From NCBI RefSeq assembly GCF_018390605.1, contig NZ_JAHBGD010000012.1:92226-156225 (forward strand): a stretch of 64,000 nt of DNA. Reading direction: 5' to 3'. Of this stretch, positions 55,195 to 64,000 are shown piece by piece. Each line of letters starts with the position of its first letter. Within the stretch, counting starts at the first letter, position 1. The notes under the pieces were generated by a model. It ran no database searches. It was not told the DNA's origin and was given only the letters and a program-made list of their open reading frames with translations. Position numbers and translations under genes: made by a program. The DNA is from Ancylobacter defluvii. Its GTDB lineage: Bacteria; Pseudomonadota; Alphaproteobacteria; Rhizobiales; Xanthobacteraceae.

Positions 55195-55800
55195 ATGCGC
55201 GCGCTCGTCGTCTTCTGCCACCCGGTGCCGGACAGCTACGGCGCCGCGCTCCGCGACGCGGTGCTGCGCGGCCTCGCCAGGGCCGGCATCGAGGCCGACC
55301 TGATCGATCTCTATGCCGACGGCTTCCAGCCGGCGCTCACCGAGGAGGAGCGGCGCAACTATCACACGCCCGGCCTCAACCGCCTGCCGGTGGCCGATCA
55401 TCTCGATCGGGTGAAGGCCGCCGACGCGCTCGTCTTCGTCGCGCCCACCTGGTGGTATGGCCCGCCGGCGATGCTGAAGGGCTGGCTCGACCGGGTGCTG
55501 GTGCCGTTCGAGACCTTCGGCATGCCCAGGCCCTATCGCTCGCTGGAGCGCCACCTCACCAACATCCGGTTGATCGCCGCCGTCTCGACCCTGGGCTCGC
55601 CGTGGTTCTGGTGGCGCTGGATCGGCCAGCCGGGTCGCCGCATCCTGCTCGACGGCATTGGCGGCATCGTCCATCCACGCGCGCCGAAGCTGTGGCTGGC
55701 GCTGCACGGCATGGATTCGGTGAGCCTCGCCAAGCGCGCCGCCTTCCTTAGCCGGGTAGAGGAACGCTTCGCCCGGCTCAGAATTTCGCGTCCGGAGTAA
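55195..55800 (+). CDS. Flavodoxin-fold NAD(P)H-dependent oxidoreductase
   Basis: The 201-residue protein is of the NQO1/MdaB type (PF02525): ALVVFCHPVPDSYGAALRDAV for FMN phosphate, FVAPTWWYGPPAMLKGWLDRV and a C-terminal helix. Such enzymes reduce quinones, azo compounds or nitro groups with NAD(P)H and FMN or FAD. I chose ATG at 55195; TTG at 55180 has a better GAGGAAG ribosome site and adds MPEKT. The 59 bp before it contain three copies of a GCCTG(C/A)GAGGAAGTCA-like phrase. It likely belongs to the upstream transcript. Confidence 0.8.
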   Translation: MRALVVFCHPVPDSYGAALRDAVLRGLARAGIEADLIDLYADGFQPALTEEERRNYHTPGLNRLPVADHLDRVKAADALVFVAPTWWYGPPAMLKGWLDRVLVPFETFGMPRPYRSLERHLTNIRLIAAVSTLGSPWFWWRWIGQPGRRILLDGIGGIVHPRAPKLWLALHGMDSVSLAKRAAFLSRVEERFARLRISRPE

Positions 55801-55900
55801 GATTTTGACGAAATAGGCGTTTACCGCCATCCTACTGTCATGACACGCTGTTTTTGCTGCAACAATGGTTGTTGCCGCCATGCGGTCGACGGGACGCTCC

Positions 55901-56389
55901 ATGAAGGACGGGTTCGACAAGAGCATCGGTCTTCGCCTGCAACACGCCGCTCGCCTGCAGCGCGCCCTTGCGGCACGGCGGCTTCAGGAACTTGGCCTGT
56001 TCCCGGGTCAGGAAACCGTCCTGAAACTGCTGTTTGACATGGACGGCCGCACCATGTCGGAGCTCGCGGGGGCGCTGCGCGTGCGCCCGCCCACCGCCTC
56101 CAAGACGGTGGGACGGCTGGCGGCGCAGGGCCTGCTGGTCCGAAAGGCCTCCGACGCCGATGCTCGGCTGGTGCGCGTCCACCTAACGGATGAGGGACGC
56201 ACCCGGGCCGGCGCCATCGACGAGATCTGGGACTCGCTCGAAGACACCATGACCGGCGGCATCGACGGCAAGGACCGCAAGCGCCTGCGCAAGCTGCTGC
56301 GGCGGATCGAGAAGAACCTCTCCGCCAAGCTCGGCGCCGAGGATCCCGATCTCGACGAGCAGCCGGACGAGGTCGAGGAGCCGGCGTAG
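55901..56389 (+). CDS. MarR-family transcriptional regulator
   Basis: The 162-residue protein has the MarR winged helix: MSELAGALRVRPPTASKTVGRLAAQGLLVRKASDADARLVRVHLTDEG covers the recognition helix and wing (conserved D-x-R), followed by a Lys/Arg-rich dimer helix and an acidic tail. It probably controls the preceding catabolic genes in response to a small aromatic or heterocyclic ligand (inference from position). Starts at 55865 or 55880 are possible; 55901 begins at the first family-like helix. TTGACG at 55805 is a possible -35. Confidence 0.82.
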   Translation: MKDGFDKSIGLRLQHAARLQRALAARRLQELGLFPGQETVLKLLFDMDGRTMSELAGALRVRPPTASKTVGRLAAQGLLVRKASDADARLVRVHLTDEGRTRAGAIDEIWDSLEDTMTGGIDGKDRKRLRKLLRRIEKNLSAKLGAEDPDLDEQPDEVEEPA

Positions 56390-56642
56390 CGGCTTTCGGT
56401 TTGCATGGAACCTCCGGATCGACCGCCGTTCCCCGGCGGCGACGGCCGGAGCATGCCCGCCCTACCCAAGGCGCCCGCGAACACCGGCGGAAACCGTCCA
56501 CCCGCGATCCACAGGCTTGTCCACAGCCGCGCCTGCCGATCGGCGACCTCCCTCAGGCAGGCGCATGACAGGCGATGACTAAGACGGATTGCCAGCGCCG
56601 GTGCTTTGGTGACGAATAGCCGCCGACGCCAAGGAGCCTGAC

Positions 56643-57650
56643 ATGCCCGAATCCGAGACCGCACCTCCCGCCGGCCGCATCGAGCTGCTGCAGACCGGCC
56701 CGCTGATGCCGATGATCGAGACCCAGCTCACCGAGCATTTCCTGGTGCATCGGCTCGATGGCGAGGGCGGCGATGCGGTGCTTGCCAGCGTCGGCCCGCG
56801 CATCCGCGCCATCGCCACCGGGGTCGGCGCCACCGCGCGACGCCGCGTCACCGCCGACTTGATGGACGCCCTGCCAAATCTCGAGATCGTGTCGAATTTC
56901 GGCGTCGGCTACGATTCCGTCGATGCCGCCGCCGCCGGCACCCGCGGTGTCGTCGTCACCAACACCCCCGGCGTTCTCGACGACGAAGTCGCCGACCTCA
57001 CCCTCGCGCTGCTGCTCGCCGCCATTCGCCGCCTGCCGCAGGCCGAGCGCTATCTGCGTGCGGGAAAATGGCCCGGCGGCGCCTTCCCGCTCACCGCGAC
57101 GCTGCGCGACCGCTCCATCGGCATCGTCGGCATGGGGCGCATCGGCCAGGCGATCGCCCGGCGGCTGGAGGGGTTCGGCCGCCCCATCGCCTATCACAGC
57201 CGCCGTCCCGCCGCCGATGTCGATTATCCCCACTATCCCGAGCTGCTCGCCCTCGCCGGCGCTGTCGACACGCTGATCGTCATCGTGCCCGGCGGCGCGC
57301 AGACGCATCACATGATCAATGCCGAGGTGCTCGAGGCCCTCGGCCCGCGCGGCGTGCTGATCAATGTCGCGCGCGGCTCGGTGGTGGACGAGCCGGCGCT
57401 GATCGCCGCGCTGCAGGACGGCACCATCATGAGCGCCGGCCTCGACGTCTTCGCCCATGAACCCAACGTGCCGGAGGCGCTGATCGCGCTCGACAATGTC
57501 GTGCTGCTGCCGCATGTCGCCTCGGCGACGCAGCTCACCCGCGACGCCATGGGCCAGCTGGTGGTCGACAATCTGCTCGCCTGGGCTTCGGGCCGGCCGC
57601 CGCTCACCCCGGTGGCGGAGACGCCCTGGCCGCCGGCCAAGAAGGCCTGA
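56643..57650 (+). CDS. D-isomer-specific 2-hydroxyacid dehydrogenase
   Basis: The 335-residue protein has the two-domain 2-HADH layout: NFGVGYDSVDAAAAGTRGVVVTNTPGVL, Rossmann GIVGMGRIGQAIARRLEGFG, VNVARGSVVDEPAL with catalytic Arg, the Glu in FAHEPNVPEAL and LLPHVASAT with catalytic His. It is closest to glyoxylate/hydroxypyruvate reductases. The 253-bp gap before it (56390-56642) shows no gene. AAGGAG precedes the ATG. The next gene begins 7 bp after its stop. Confidence 0.92.
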   Translation: MPESETAPPAGRIELLQTGPLMPMIETQLTEHFLVHRLDGEGGDAVLASVGPRIRAIATGVGATARRRVTADLMDALPNLEIVSNFGVGYDSVDAAAAGTRGVVVTNTPGVLDDEVADLTLALLLAAIRRLPQAERYLRAGKWPGGAFPLTATLRDRSIGIVGMGRIGQAIARRLEGFGRPIAYHSRRPAADVDYPHYPELLALAGAVDTLIVIVPGGAQTHHMINAEVLEALGPRGVLINVARGSVVDEPALIAALQDGTIMSAGLDVFAHEPNVPEALIALDNVVLLPHVASATQLTRDAMGQLVVDNLLAWASGRPPLTPVAETPWPPAKKA

Positions 57651-57657
57651 GGCGCCC

Positions 57658-58458
57658 GTGAGGAGCCGCCGGCACACCGCCGTCTCCGCCGCGCTGCTGC
57701 TCGCCGGGCTGGCAGGCGCCACGGCGCTGCCCGCCGCCGCACAGGAAACCACGACGCAGGAAACCACGACCCAAGACGCGGCGGCGCCCGCGGCCCCGGT
57801 CCAGGAGACGCCGGCGCAGGTCGCCCAGCGGCTGGCGGACGGCTATCAGCTCACCAATGCCGATGGCGACCGCATCTGTCCCCTCGCCTTGGCGACGAAG
57901 GCCGTCCGAACACCGACGGGGGTCGATCACCCGCTGTTCAGCCTCAGTCTCGACCGCGCCGCCTGCGCCGAGCAGATCACCTTCGCCACCGACATCGCCT
58001 CCTGGTCGCCGGGACCGGGAGATTCGATCCGCCTGCACGCCGCCTCCGGCCGGCTGGTGGCGGAGTTCACCGAGGGCGCCGGCGGCACCTGGGAAGCGCT
58101 GCGCGAGCGCGACGGCGTGTATTTCCTGGTCAATCCGCGGCTGGCGCAGGCGGCGCCGGTGGCGCAGCCGGCCGATCTGTTCGGCCTGTGGCAGCTGTCG
58201 CGCGGGCCGGACACGCCGTTCTGCACCGTGATGCTCGACGAGCAGCCCTTCGGCGACGGCGACTATCCGCTCGCCCCCGACGATGGCTGCGGGCCGCTGC
58301 TCGGCCCGCTTTCGCCGGAGCGCTGGCGGCTGGAAGCCGGCGACCTGCTGCTGCTCCGCGACAAGGGCGAGCCGCTGCGCTTCGCCGCGCAGGAGGATGG
58401 CAGCTGGCTGAAAGTGCCGGAGGACCGCAACCCGCTCATGCTCTCGCGCAGCCCGTAA
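57658..58458 (+). CDS. Secreted protein with two AprI/Inh-like metalloprotease inhibitor domains
   Basis: The 266-residue protein has a signal peptide ending ALPAAAQ, a linker with a QETTT repeat, and two similar domains: about 58-155 (Cys74, Cys103, Trp116) and about 172-255 (Cys189, Cys211, Trp223). Domain 2 closely fits the AprI/Inh family (PF02974): LFGLWQLSRG...C...C.P..GPL..W.L..GDLLLLRDKG. Domain 1 shares its Cys-Cys-Trp order. Such inhibitors protect the periplasm from the cell's own serralysin proteases. GTG at 57658 has GAGG five bases upstream. Confidence 0.72.
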   Translation: MRSRRHTAVSAALLLAGLAGATALPAAAQETTTQETTTQDAAAPAAPVQETPAQVAQRLADGYQLTNADGDRICPLALATKAVRTPTGVDHPLFSLSLDRAACAEQITFATDIASWSPGPGDSIRLHAASGRLVAEFTEGAGGTWEALRERDGVYFLVNPRLAQAAPVAQPADLFGLWQLSRGPDTPFCTVMLDEQPFGDGDYPLAPDDGCGPLLGPLSPERWRLEAGDLLLLRDKGEPLRFAAQEDGSWLKVPEDRNPLMLSRSP

Positions 58459-58553
58459 GCTGCGGCAGAATGGGCTCTCGCCGCGAGGCCGGCGGCACCG
58501 GTGCGGATGGCTCGAAGGAGAGGTGTCCTAGAACCAGCAACCGCGATAAGAAC

Positions 58554-58594
58554 CGCGAACTTGCGCGCCCGTGGCACGCGGGCGGGCGTTCGCG
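58554..58594. repeat. Imperfect hairpin between the inhibitor and hydrolase genes
   Basis: CGCGAAC (58554-58560) pairs with GTTCGCG (58588-58594), with further GC pairing of GCCCG and CGGGC inside. There is no T-run, so termination is not assured. The remainder of the 261-bp gap shows nothing else I recognise. Confidence 0.5.
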
Positions 58595-58719
58595 ATAACA
58601 TGCATGCTTTCGTCACTTACCGGTCGCCGCGGACGCCGTATTTGTCAGCCCGCGACAGCTTTCCTGCCTGAGTCGGGCCTGCTGCCACCGTTTCACCGCC
58701 AGATCGAAGGATCGCAATC

Positions 58720-59556
58720 ATGCCTTTCGTCACCACCAAGGACGGCGTCGAGATCTTCTTCAAGGACTGGGGTCCGAAGGACGCCCAGCCGATCATGTTC
58801 CACCACGGCTGGCCGCTGTCGGCCGATGACTGGGACAACCAGATGCTCTTCTTCGTGCAGAAGGGCTACCGCGTCGTCGCCCATGACCGCCGCGGCCATG
58901 GCCGCTCGACGCAGGTCTCCGACGGCCACGACATGGACCACTACGCCGCCGATGCCTTCGCGGTGGTCGAGCATCTCGATCTGAAGAACGTGGTGCATAT
59001 CGGGCATTCCACCGGCGGCGGCGAGGTCGCCCGCTATGTGGCGAAATACGGCGAGCCGGCCGGCCGCGTCGCCAAGGCGGTGCTGGTCTCCGCCGTGCCG
59101 CCGCTGATGGTGAAGACCGAGAGCAACCCCGGCGGCCTGCCGATCGAGGTGTTCGACGGCCTGCGCGCCGCGCAGGCGGCCAATCGCGCGCAGTTCTTCC
59201 TCGATCTGCCGACCGGCCCCTTCTACGGCTTCAACCGTCCGGGCGCCAAGATCTCCGAGGGCACCATCCGCAACTGGTGGCGCCAGGGCATGATGGGCAG
59301 CAACAAGGCGCATTACGAGGGCATCAAGGCGTTCTCCGAGACCGACCAGACCGAGGACCTCAAGGCGATCTCGGTGCCGGTGCTGGTGCTGCACGGCGAC
59401 GACGACCAGATCGTGCCGATCGACAATGCCGGCCGGCTCTCGGTCAAGCTGGTGCAGAACGGCACGCTGAAGGTCTATCCGGGTTTCCCGCACGGCATGC
59501 TCACCACCCATCCCGAGGTGCTCAACCCGGATCTGCTCGCCTTCATCGAGAGCTGA
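58720..59556 (+). CDS. Alpha/beta hydrolase, non-heme chloroperoxidase/arylesterase type
   Basis: The 278-residue enzyme has the oxyanion [25 protein letters not shown], the nucleophile elbow [16 protein letters not shown], catalytic Asp in [12 protein letters not shown] and His in FPHGML. It belongs to the cofactor-free chloroperoxidase/esterase clade that hydrolyses esters and, with peracids, halogenates in vitro. There is no signal peptide, so it is cytoplasmic. GAAGGA lies before ATG 58720. It is a single gene with a strong terminator. Confidence 0.92.
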   Translation: MPFVTTKDGVEIFFKDWGPKDAQPIMFHHGWPLSADDWDNQMLFFVQKGYRVVAHDRRGHGRSTQVSDGHDMDHYAADAFAVVEHLDLKNVVHIGHSTGGGEVARYVAKYGEPAGRVAKAVLVSAVPPLMVKTESNPGGLPIEVFDGLRAAQAANRAQFFLDLPTGPFYGFNRPGAKISEGTIRNWWRQGMMGSNKAHYEGIKAFSETDQTEDLKAISVPVLVLHGDDDQIVPIDNAGRLSVKLVQNGTLKVYPGFPHGMLTTHPEVLNPDLLAFIES

Positions 59557-59595
59557 ACCGGCGATCGCGTAGCCGGCCACGGCCGGACGAACCTG

Positions 59596-59640
59596 CGGCG
59601 CGGCACGCCCATTCCGGCGTGCCGCGCCGTTTTGTTTTGT
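59596..59640 (+). terminator. Rho-independent terminator of the alpha/beta hydrolase gene
   Basis: A 14-bp stem CGGCGCGGCACGCC (59596-59609) / GGCGTGCCGCGCCG (59616-59629) is followed by TTTTGTTTTGT. Confidence 0.93.
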
Positions 59641-59776
59641 CAGGTGCTCCAGAGCGTCGGATCATCGGCGAACAATGCGCCGTACCGCCGCCGACCGCGC
59701 TGTCGCCGGAAGCCCCCCCTCCCCAAGGCCAAGCCATCAAAAAACCAGGCCCTCAAAAGCCTGCTCCAAAAGCAAC

Positions 59777-59804
59777 GGGGCGCCTTCCAACCGGAAGACG
59801 CCCC
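59777..59804 (-). terminator. Rho-independent terminator of poxB
   Basis: GGGGCGCCTTCC (59777-59788) and GGAAGACGCCCC (59793-59804) form a 12-bp stem with one mismatch. Read on the minus strand it follows the poxB stop and precedes GTTGCTTTTGG. Confidence 0.75.
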
Positions 59805-59844
59805 CTGGCCTTCATGTCATGTACGTCGTGCGGATCGTCCCGCT

Positions 59845-61578
59845 TCAGCGCGACAGCAGGTTGGTCTTGGCGAGATCGAGCACCTCGTCGCCGCGCCCGC
59901 TCATCACCGCCCGGATCATCCACAGGCCGAAGCCCTTGGCCTGAGCAAGCTCGATGGTCGGCGGCATGGAGAGCTCCTGCGTCGCGGTGACGACATCGAG
60001 CACCGCCGGCCCGTCATGGGCGAGCACCTCGGCCACCGCCGCCGGCAGGTCGCCGGGATCCTCCACCCGCACGCCGTGAATGCCCATCGCACGCGCCATC
60101 GCGGCGAAATCGGGGTTGTCGAGATTGGTGCCGATCTCGACGAAGCCGTTCGCCTTCATCTCCAGCGCCACGAAGCCGAGCGTGCCGTTGTTGAAGATCA
60201 CCACCTTCACCGGCAGCTTTTCCTGCTTGAGCGTGATGAGGTCGCCCATCAGCATGGTGAAGCCGCCATCGCCGGAGAGCGAGATCACCTGCCGGCCCGG
60301 CTGCGACGCCTGGATGCCGATCGCCTGCGGCATGGCGTTGGCCATCGAGCCGTGCACCAGCGAGCCGACCATCCGTCGCTTGCCGTTCATGGCGAGATAG
60401 CGCGCCGCCCAGATGGTCGGGGTGCCGACATCGAAGGTGAACGCCGCATCCTCCGCCGCCGCCTCGCTGACCAGCCGCGCGAGATATTGCGGATGGATCG
60501 GCTTACGGCCCGGCGTGCCGATGGCGAGATCGTCCAGCCCCTTGCGGGACTTGCGATAGCGCGCCACCGCGACGTCGAGATGCAGCCGGTCGTCCTTGGT
60601 CGCAAGCTTGGGGATCAAGGCCTCCAGCGTCGCCCCGACATCGCCGACGAGGCCGAGCTCGAGCGCGCAGCGCCGGCCCAGCTGCTCCGGGCGGATATCG
60701 ACCTGCGCGATCTTGATGCCGGTCGGCAGGAACTGCTTGTAGGGAAAGTCGGTGCCGAGCAGCAGCAGCGTGTCGCAGTCGTGCATCGCCTCATAGCCGG
60801 AGGCGAAACCGATGAAGCCGGTCATGCCGACATCGTAGGGATTGTCGTATTCGACATGCTCCTTGCCGCCCATCGCGTGCACGATCGGGCTCTTCAGCTT
60901 CTCGGCCAGCGCCATCAGCGGCGCATGCGCGCCGGCGCAGCCGCGCCCGCAGAACAGGGTGACGCGGTCGGCATCGTTGAGCAGCGCCGCGAGCCGGTCG
61001 ATCTCCTCATCCGCTGGCCTCACCACCGGCACCGGCGGCTTGAGGCCGGCAGTGGCGGAAACCGGCCGGTCGGGAGCCGGCTTCAGCGCGATATCGCCCG
61101 GTATCACCACCACGGCGACGCCGCGCTGGCCGATGGCGGCGCGGATGGCGTTCTCCAGCACGAAGGGCATCTGCGCCGGATCGGACACCAGTTCGCAATA
61201 GACGCTGCATTCGCGGAACAGGTTCTGCGGATGCGTCTCCTGGAAATAACCGCCGCCGATCTCCGAGGAGGGGATCTGCGCCGCGATCGCCAGCACCGGT
61301 ACCCGCGAGCGCTGGGCGTCGAACAGGCCGTTGATGAGGTGCAGGTTGCCCGGCCCGCAGGAGCCGGCGCACACCGCCAGTTCGCCGGTGATCTGCGCCT
61401 CGCCCGCCGCCGCGAAGGCCGCGACCTCCTCGTGGCGCACATGCACCCAGTCGATGGCGTCGGTCCGGCGGATCGCCTCGGTCAGGCCGTTCAGGCTGTC
61501 GCCCACGACGCCGTAGATCCGCTTGACCCCGATCTGGGCCAGGGTGGTGATCGTCAGATCGGCGATGTTCCGGCTCAT
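59845..61578 (-). CDS. poxB: Ubiquinone-dependent pyruvate dehydrogenase (PoxB type)
   Basis: The 577-residue ThDP- and FAD-dependent enzyme decarboxylates pyruvate to acetate and passes electrons to quinone at the membrane. It shows the N-terminal [20 protein letters not shown], the catalytic glutamate in [18 protein letters not shown], the central FAD-type domain with [11 protein letters not shown], and the ThDP motif [29 protein letters not shown]. PoxB produces acetate that the acs product could recapture. It is divergent from the histidine kinase gene, with 185 bp between the starts. Confidence 0.93.
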   Translation of the reverse strand: MSRNIADLTITTLAQIGVKRIYGVVGDSLNGLTEAIRRTDAIDWVHVRHEEVAAFAAAGEAQITGELAVCAGSCGPGNLHLINGLFDAQRSRVPVLAIAAQIPSSEIGGGYFQETHPQNLFRECSVYCELVSDPAQMPFVLENAIRAAIGQRGVAVVVIPGDIALKPAPDRPVSATAGLKPPVPVVRPADEEIDRLAALLNDADRVTLFCGRGCAGAHAPLMALAEKLKSPIVHAMGGKEHVEYDNPYDVGMTGFIGFASGYEAMHDCDTLLLLGTDFPYKQFLPTGIKIAQVDIRPEQLGRRCALELGLVGDVGATLEALIPKLATKDDRLHLDVAVARYRKSRKGLDDLAIGTPGRKPIHPQYLARLVSEAAAEDAAFTFDVGTPTIWAARYLAMNGKRRMVGSLVHGSMANAMPQAIGIQASQPGRQVISLSGDGGFTMLMGDLITLKQEKLPVKVVIFNNGTLGFVALEMKANGFVEIGTNLDNPDFAAMARAMGIHGVRVEDPGDLPAAVAEVLAHDGPAVLDVVTATQELSMPPTIELAQAKGFGLWMIRAVMSGRGDEVLDLAKTNLLSR

Positions 61579-61763
61579 GGCAGTCCCTCATGCATCGATG
61601 GATGTGGAATCGGGCGGCATCCCTCGGCGCGAGGTACGGCCTTTTCCCGTGACTATCGACGATCTAACCTTGGGCTCAATTCTACGTCTGCTTCCTTCGG
61701 CATACGATCAGTCGATGAAAAACATACGTTTGTATAGGCTTGCGGGAGCGGGAATTTGCTAGC

Positions 61764-63347
61764 ATGCGGCATGATTTGTGCCCTTGCCCCCGCCGGGTGG
61801 ACACCGCGTTCCGTCTCGCCGCGTCATGCCTGGTTGCGCCACGCGCGCCCGAGTTCTATCTCCGCGCGCCCGGTCTGCCGGCCGGGCGGTGGAGCCTTGC
61901 CGTGACGGCTCGGCTCGCCACCCTGTTCCGGCCGGGCCGGACGCTGCTGCCGGTGCTGGCGGCACTGCTGGCGGCGATCATCTTCGCCATCGACACGCTG
62001 ACCCCGCTCGATACCGCCATCGCCGTGCTCTATGTCGCGGTGGTGATGCTGGCGGCCGATCGCCTGACCCCGCGCGGCATCCTGCTGGCCGGCACCGTCT
62101 GCATCGGGCTGACCGCGGCGAGCTTCCTCGCCGTTCACGGCGAAGGCTACGATCTGCAGGCGGTGATGCGGGCGGTGGTCGCCATCGTCGCCATCGTCAT
62201 CGTCACCCTGCTGTCGCTCCGCCACAGCCGTTCCAGCGAGACGCTGCACGGCCAGGCGGCGCTGCTCGACCTGACGCACGACGCAATATTGGTGCGCGAC
62301 GACGACGACACCATCCTCTATTGGAATCGCGGCGCCGAGCAGCTCTATGGCTGGTCCGCCGGCGAGGCGGCGGGGCAGAAGACCACCGAGCTGCTGCGCA
62401 CGGTGTTCCCCTCCAGCCGCGAGGCGGCAACCGAGCAGCTGCATCGCGACGCCCGCTGGGAGGGCGAGCTGCGCCACACCTGCAAGGACGGCACCCATGT
62501 CGTCGTCACCAGCCGCTGGTCGCTGCACCGCGACCCGCAGGGACGGCCGATGGCCACCATGGAGACCAATAACGACATCACCGGCAGCAAGCGGGCCGAG
62601 GAACGGCTGCTCCAGGCTCAGGCGGAGCTCGCCCAGGTGACGCGGGTGGCGACGCTCGGCCAGCTGATGGCCTCGATCGCCCATGAGGTGAACCAGCCGC
62701 TGGCGGCGGTGGTCACCAATGGCGAGGCCGGGCTGCGCTGGCTGCGCCGGCCGGTTCCCGATGTCGCCGAGGCCGGCGCCTCGGTCGAGCGGATGATCGC
62801 CAATGGCCGCCGGGCCAGCGACGTGGTGGCGCGGCTGCGCGCCCTGTCGCGCCGCGACGAGCTCCGCCACGAGCCCATCGCCCTCAACGAGCTGATCGAG
62901 GAGACGCTCGGCATCATAGAGCGGGAGCTGCACCGCCATCGCGTCCAGCTGAGGCTGGAGCTGGCGCCGGGACTGCCGCTGGTGAAGGGCGACCGGGTGC
63001 AGTTGCAGCAGGTGCTGACCAATCTGGCGATCAACGCCGCGCAGGCGATGGACGGGCTGGCCGGCGGCCGGCCGCTGGCCGTGCTGTCGCGGCCGGGACG
63101 CGACGAGGCGGGCGAGCCGGTGGTCGAGGTCGCGTTCGCTGATCGCGGCATCGGCGTCGCCGCCGAGGCACTGCCACGACTGTTCGAGCCGTTCTACAGT
63201 TCCAAATCCCAGGGCATGGGCCTTGGGCTGTCGATCTGCCGTTCGATCATCGAGACCCATATGGGCCGCATCGAAGCCGTCCCCAACGCCGATCGCGGAA
63301 TGACCTTCCGCGTCCTCCTGCCTGCGCTCAAGGAGCCGACCCTGTGA
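61764..63347 (+). CDS. PAS-domain sensor histidine kinase (FixL/TodS-like output)
   Basis: The membrane sensor is 527 residues from ATG 61764. It has about three to four hydrophobic helices (roughly residues 55-145), a PAS domain ([29 protein letters not shown]), a HisKA box [24 protein letters not shown] with the phospho-acceptor His, and HATPase motifs [17 protein letters not shown] and [12 protein letters not shown]. The His-Glu-Val-Asn-Gln-Pro-Leu box is the FixL/DctB class. GTG at 61902, with GGAG seven bases upstream, is an alternative start with a cleaner N-terminus. Its stop overlaps the response regulator as GTGA. Confidence 0.87.
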   Translation: MRHDLCPCPRRVDTAFRLAASCLVAPRAPEFYLRAPGLPAGRWSLAVTARLATLFRPGRTLLPVLAALLAAIIFAIDTLTPLDTAIAVLYVAVVMLAADRLTPRGILLAGTVCIGLTAASFLAVHGEGYDLQAVMRAVVAIVAIVIVTLLSLRHSRSSETLHGQAALLDLTHDAILVRDDDDTILYWNRGAEQLYGWSAGEAAGQKTTELLRTVFPSSREAATEQLHRDARWEGELRHTCKDGTHVVVTSRWSLHRDPQGRPMATMETNNDITGSKRAEERLLQAQAELAQVTRVATLGQLMASIAHEVNQPLAAVVTNGEAGLRWLRRPVPDVAEAGASVERMIANGRRASDVVARLRALSRRDELRHEPIALNELIEETLGIIERELHRHRVQLRLELAPGLPLVKGDRVQLQQVLTNLAINAAQAMDGLAGGRPLAVLSRPGRDEAGEPVVEVAFADRGIGVAAEALPRLFEPFYSSKSQGMGLGLSICRSIIETHMGRIEAVPNADRGMTFRVLLPALKEPTL

Positions 63348-64000
63348 TTGCGACCTCCCCGCCGCGCCGCGCCGCATCCGAGCCGACCGAACCGCTGGTC
63401 ATCGTGGTCGATGACGATCAGCCCCTGCGCGAGGCGCTGTCCAGCCTGTTCCGCTCCATCGGCCTCGGTGTCGAACTGTTCGGCTCGGCGGCGGAATTCC
63501 TGGCCGCGAAGCTGCCGGACGTCCCGCGCTGTCTGGTGCTCGACATCCGGCTGCCCGGCGTCAGCGGCCTCGATTTCCAGGCGCAGCTGGCGCGCAGCGA
63601 GCGCAACATGCCGGTGATCTTCATGACCGGCTATGGCGATATACCGATGACGGTGCGGGCGATGAAGGCGGGAGCGGTCGACTTCCTCACCAAGCCGTTC
63701 CGCGATCAGGACATTCTCGATGCCGTCTCGGCGGCGATCGAGCAGGACCGCGCCCGCCGCCACGCCGACCGGGCGGTCGCCGGCGTGCAGGAACTCTACG
63801 AGACGCTGACCGCGCGCGAGAAGGAGGTGATGGTGCTCGTCACCTCCGGCCTGATGAACAAGCAGGTGGCGGCGGAGATCGGCCTCAGCGAGATCACCGT
63901 CAAGATCCACCGCGGTCACGTGATGAAGAAGATGGGCGCCCGCTCGCTCGCCGATCTGGTGCGCATGGCCGAGACCCTCGGCCTCGCGGCACCGAAGAGA
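63344..64000 (+). CDS. FixJ/NarL-family response regulator (truncated by window end)
   Basis: The partner regulator of the preceding kinase begins with GTG at 63344, overlapping its stop, and runs 219 codons to the window end without a stop. The receiver has [14 protein letters not shown], phospho-acceptor Asp67 in LVLDIRLPG, Thr95 and Lys117 in FLTKPF. The C-terminal LuxR-type HTH has [33 protein letters not shown] and [13 protein letters not shown]. FixJ-type regulators act as sigma-70 activators. The target genes are unknown. Confidence 0.93.
   Translation, partial: MIATSPPRRAASEPTEPLVIVVDDDQPLREALSSLFRSIGLGVELFGSAAEFLAAKLPDVPRCLVLDIRLPGVSGLDFQAQLARSERNMPVIFMTGYGDIPMTVRAMKAGAVDFLTKPFRDQDILDAVSAAIEQDRARRHADRAVAGVQELYETLTAREKEVMVLVTSGLMNKQVAAEIGLSEITVKIHRGHVMKKMGARSLADLVRMAETLGLAAPKR

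Noticed and set aside
56504-56525. Two TCCACA-containing sites (TTGTCCACA at 56517) suggesting DnaA boxes or an origin
   Set aside because: The best site has one mismatch, there is no AT-rich unwinding region, and no dnaA, parA or hemE-type origin neighbour is present.

Overview
The window is a very GC-rich, densely coded stretch of chromosome. It looks alphaproteobacterial, most likely Hyphomicrobiales and perhaps Xanthobacteraceae (Ancylobacter/Starkeya/Xanthobacter-like). Supporting marks are aerobic CobT, hemC-hemD followed by a Mic60-like gene and hemY, the divergent hemC/tsaD-gpsA arrangement, a 1,614-residue NAD-glutamate dehydrogenase, a patatin-like/3-hydroxybutyrate dehydrogenase pair and FixJ-type signalling. 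The taxon is inferred from gene content and layout only. I see no transposase, integrase, phage gene, CRISPR array, rRNA or tRNA.

Layout. 1-15 kb: cobT; a lone LCMT-type methyltransferase; a 142/129-bp direct repeat pair; a minus-strand tetrapyrrole block (hemC, hemD, Mic60-like, hemY); then tsaD-gpsA-EVE-methyltransferase and acs on the plus strand; and a DUF1796 protein. 14.6-30.2 kb: NAD-glutamate dehydrogenase, an OmpW-like porin with an FNR/FixK-like box, purH with a decayed duplicate of its own 5' end upstream, heparinase-like gene and rsmB, glucokinase, an RluA-type pseudouridine synthase, and patatin plus bdhA. 30.4-41 kb: a Zur-like regulator, ispG-MFS, asd running into a 35-bp tandem repeat array, DUF1007-NicO metal transport, acetoacetate decarboxylase and a large autotransporter.

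41-46.3 kb is a zinc homeostasis block on the minus strand. It runs from a 66-residue histidine-rich one-helix membrane protein into znuC, znuB and znuA, then a spacer made of nested palindromes, then a CobW-family GTPase and a WD40 protein. Two TGATA...TATCA inverted repeats upstream of the small gene are good Zur operator candidates, and the likely Zur is at 30.4 kb. The small histidine-rich protein is the most novel-looking gene here.

47-56.4 kb is an accessory catabolic region. Ldh-family dehydrogenase, creatininase-family hydrolase and RidA-like genes on the minus strand face a plus-strand run of NMT1-type ABC transporter (three genes), cytosine-deaminase-like amidohydrolase, FAD-linked oxidase, flavodoxin-fold reductase and MarR regulator. 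Together they look like uptake and ring opening of a small N-heterocycle of unknown identity. 56.6-64 kb: a D-2-hydroxyacid dehydrogenase, a secreted protein with two AprI/Inh-like inhibitor domains, an alpha/beta hydrolase, PoxB-type pyruvate dehydrogenase, and a PAS histidine kinase overlapping a FixJ-type response regulator that runs off the end.

Many neighbours are joined by ATGA, GTGA, TGATG or TAATG overlaps, which I used to choose starts.
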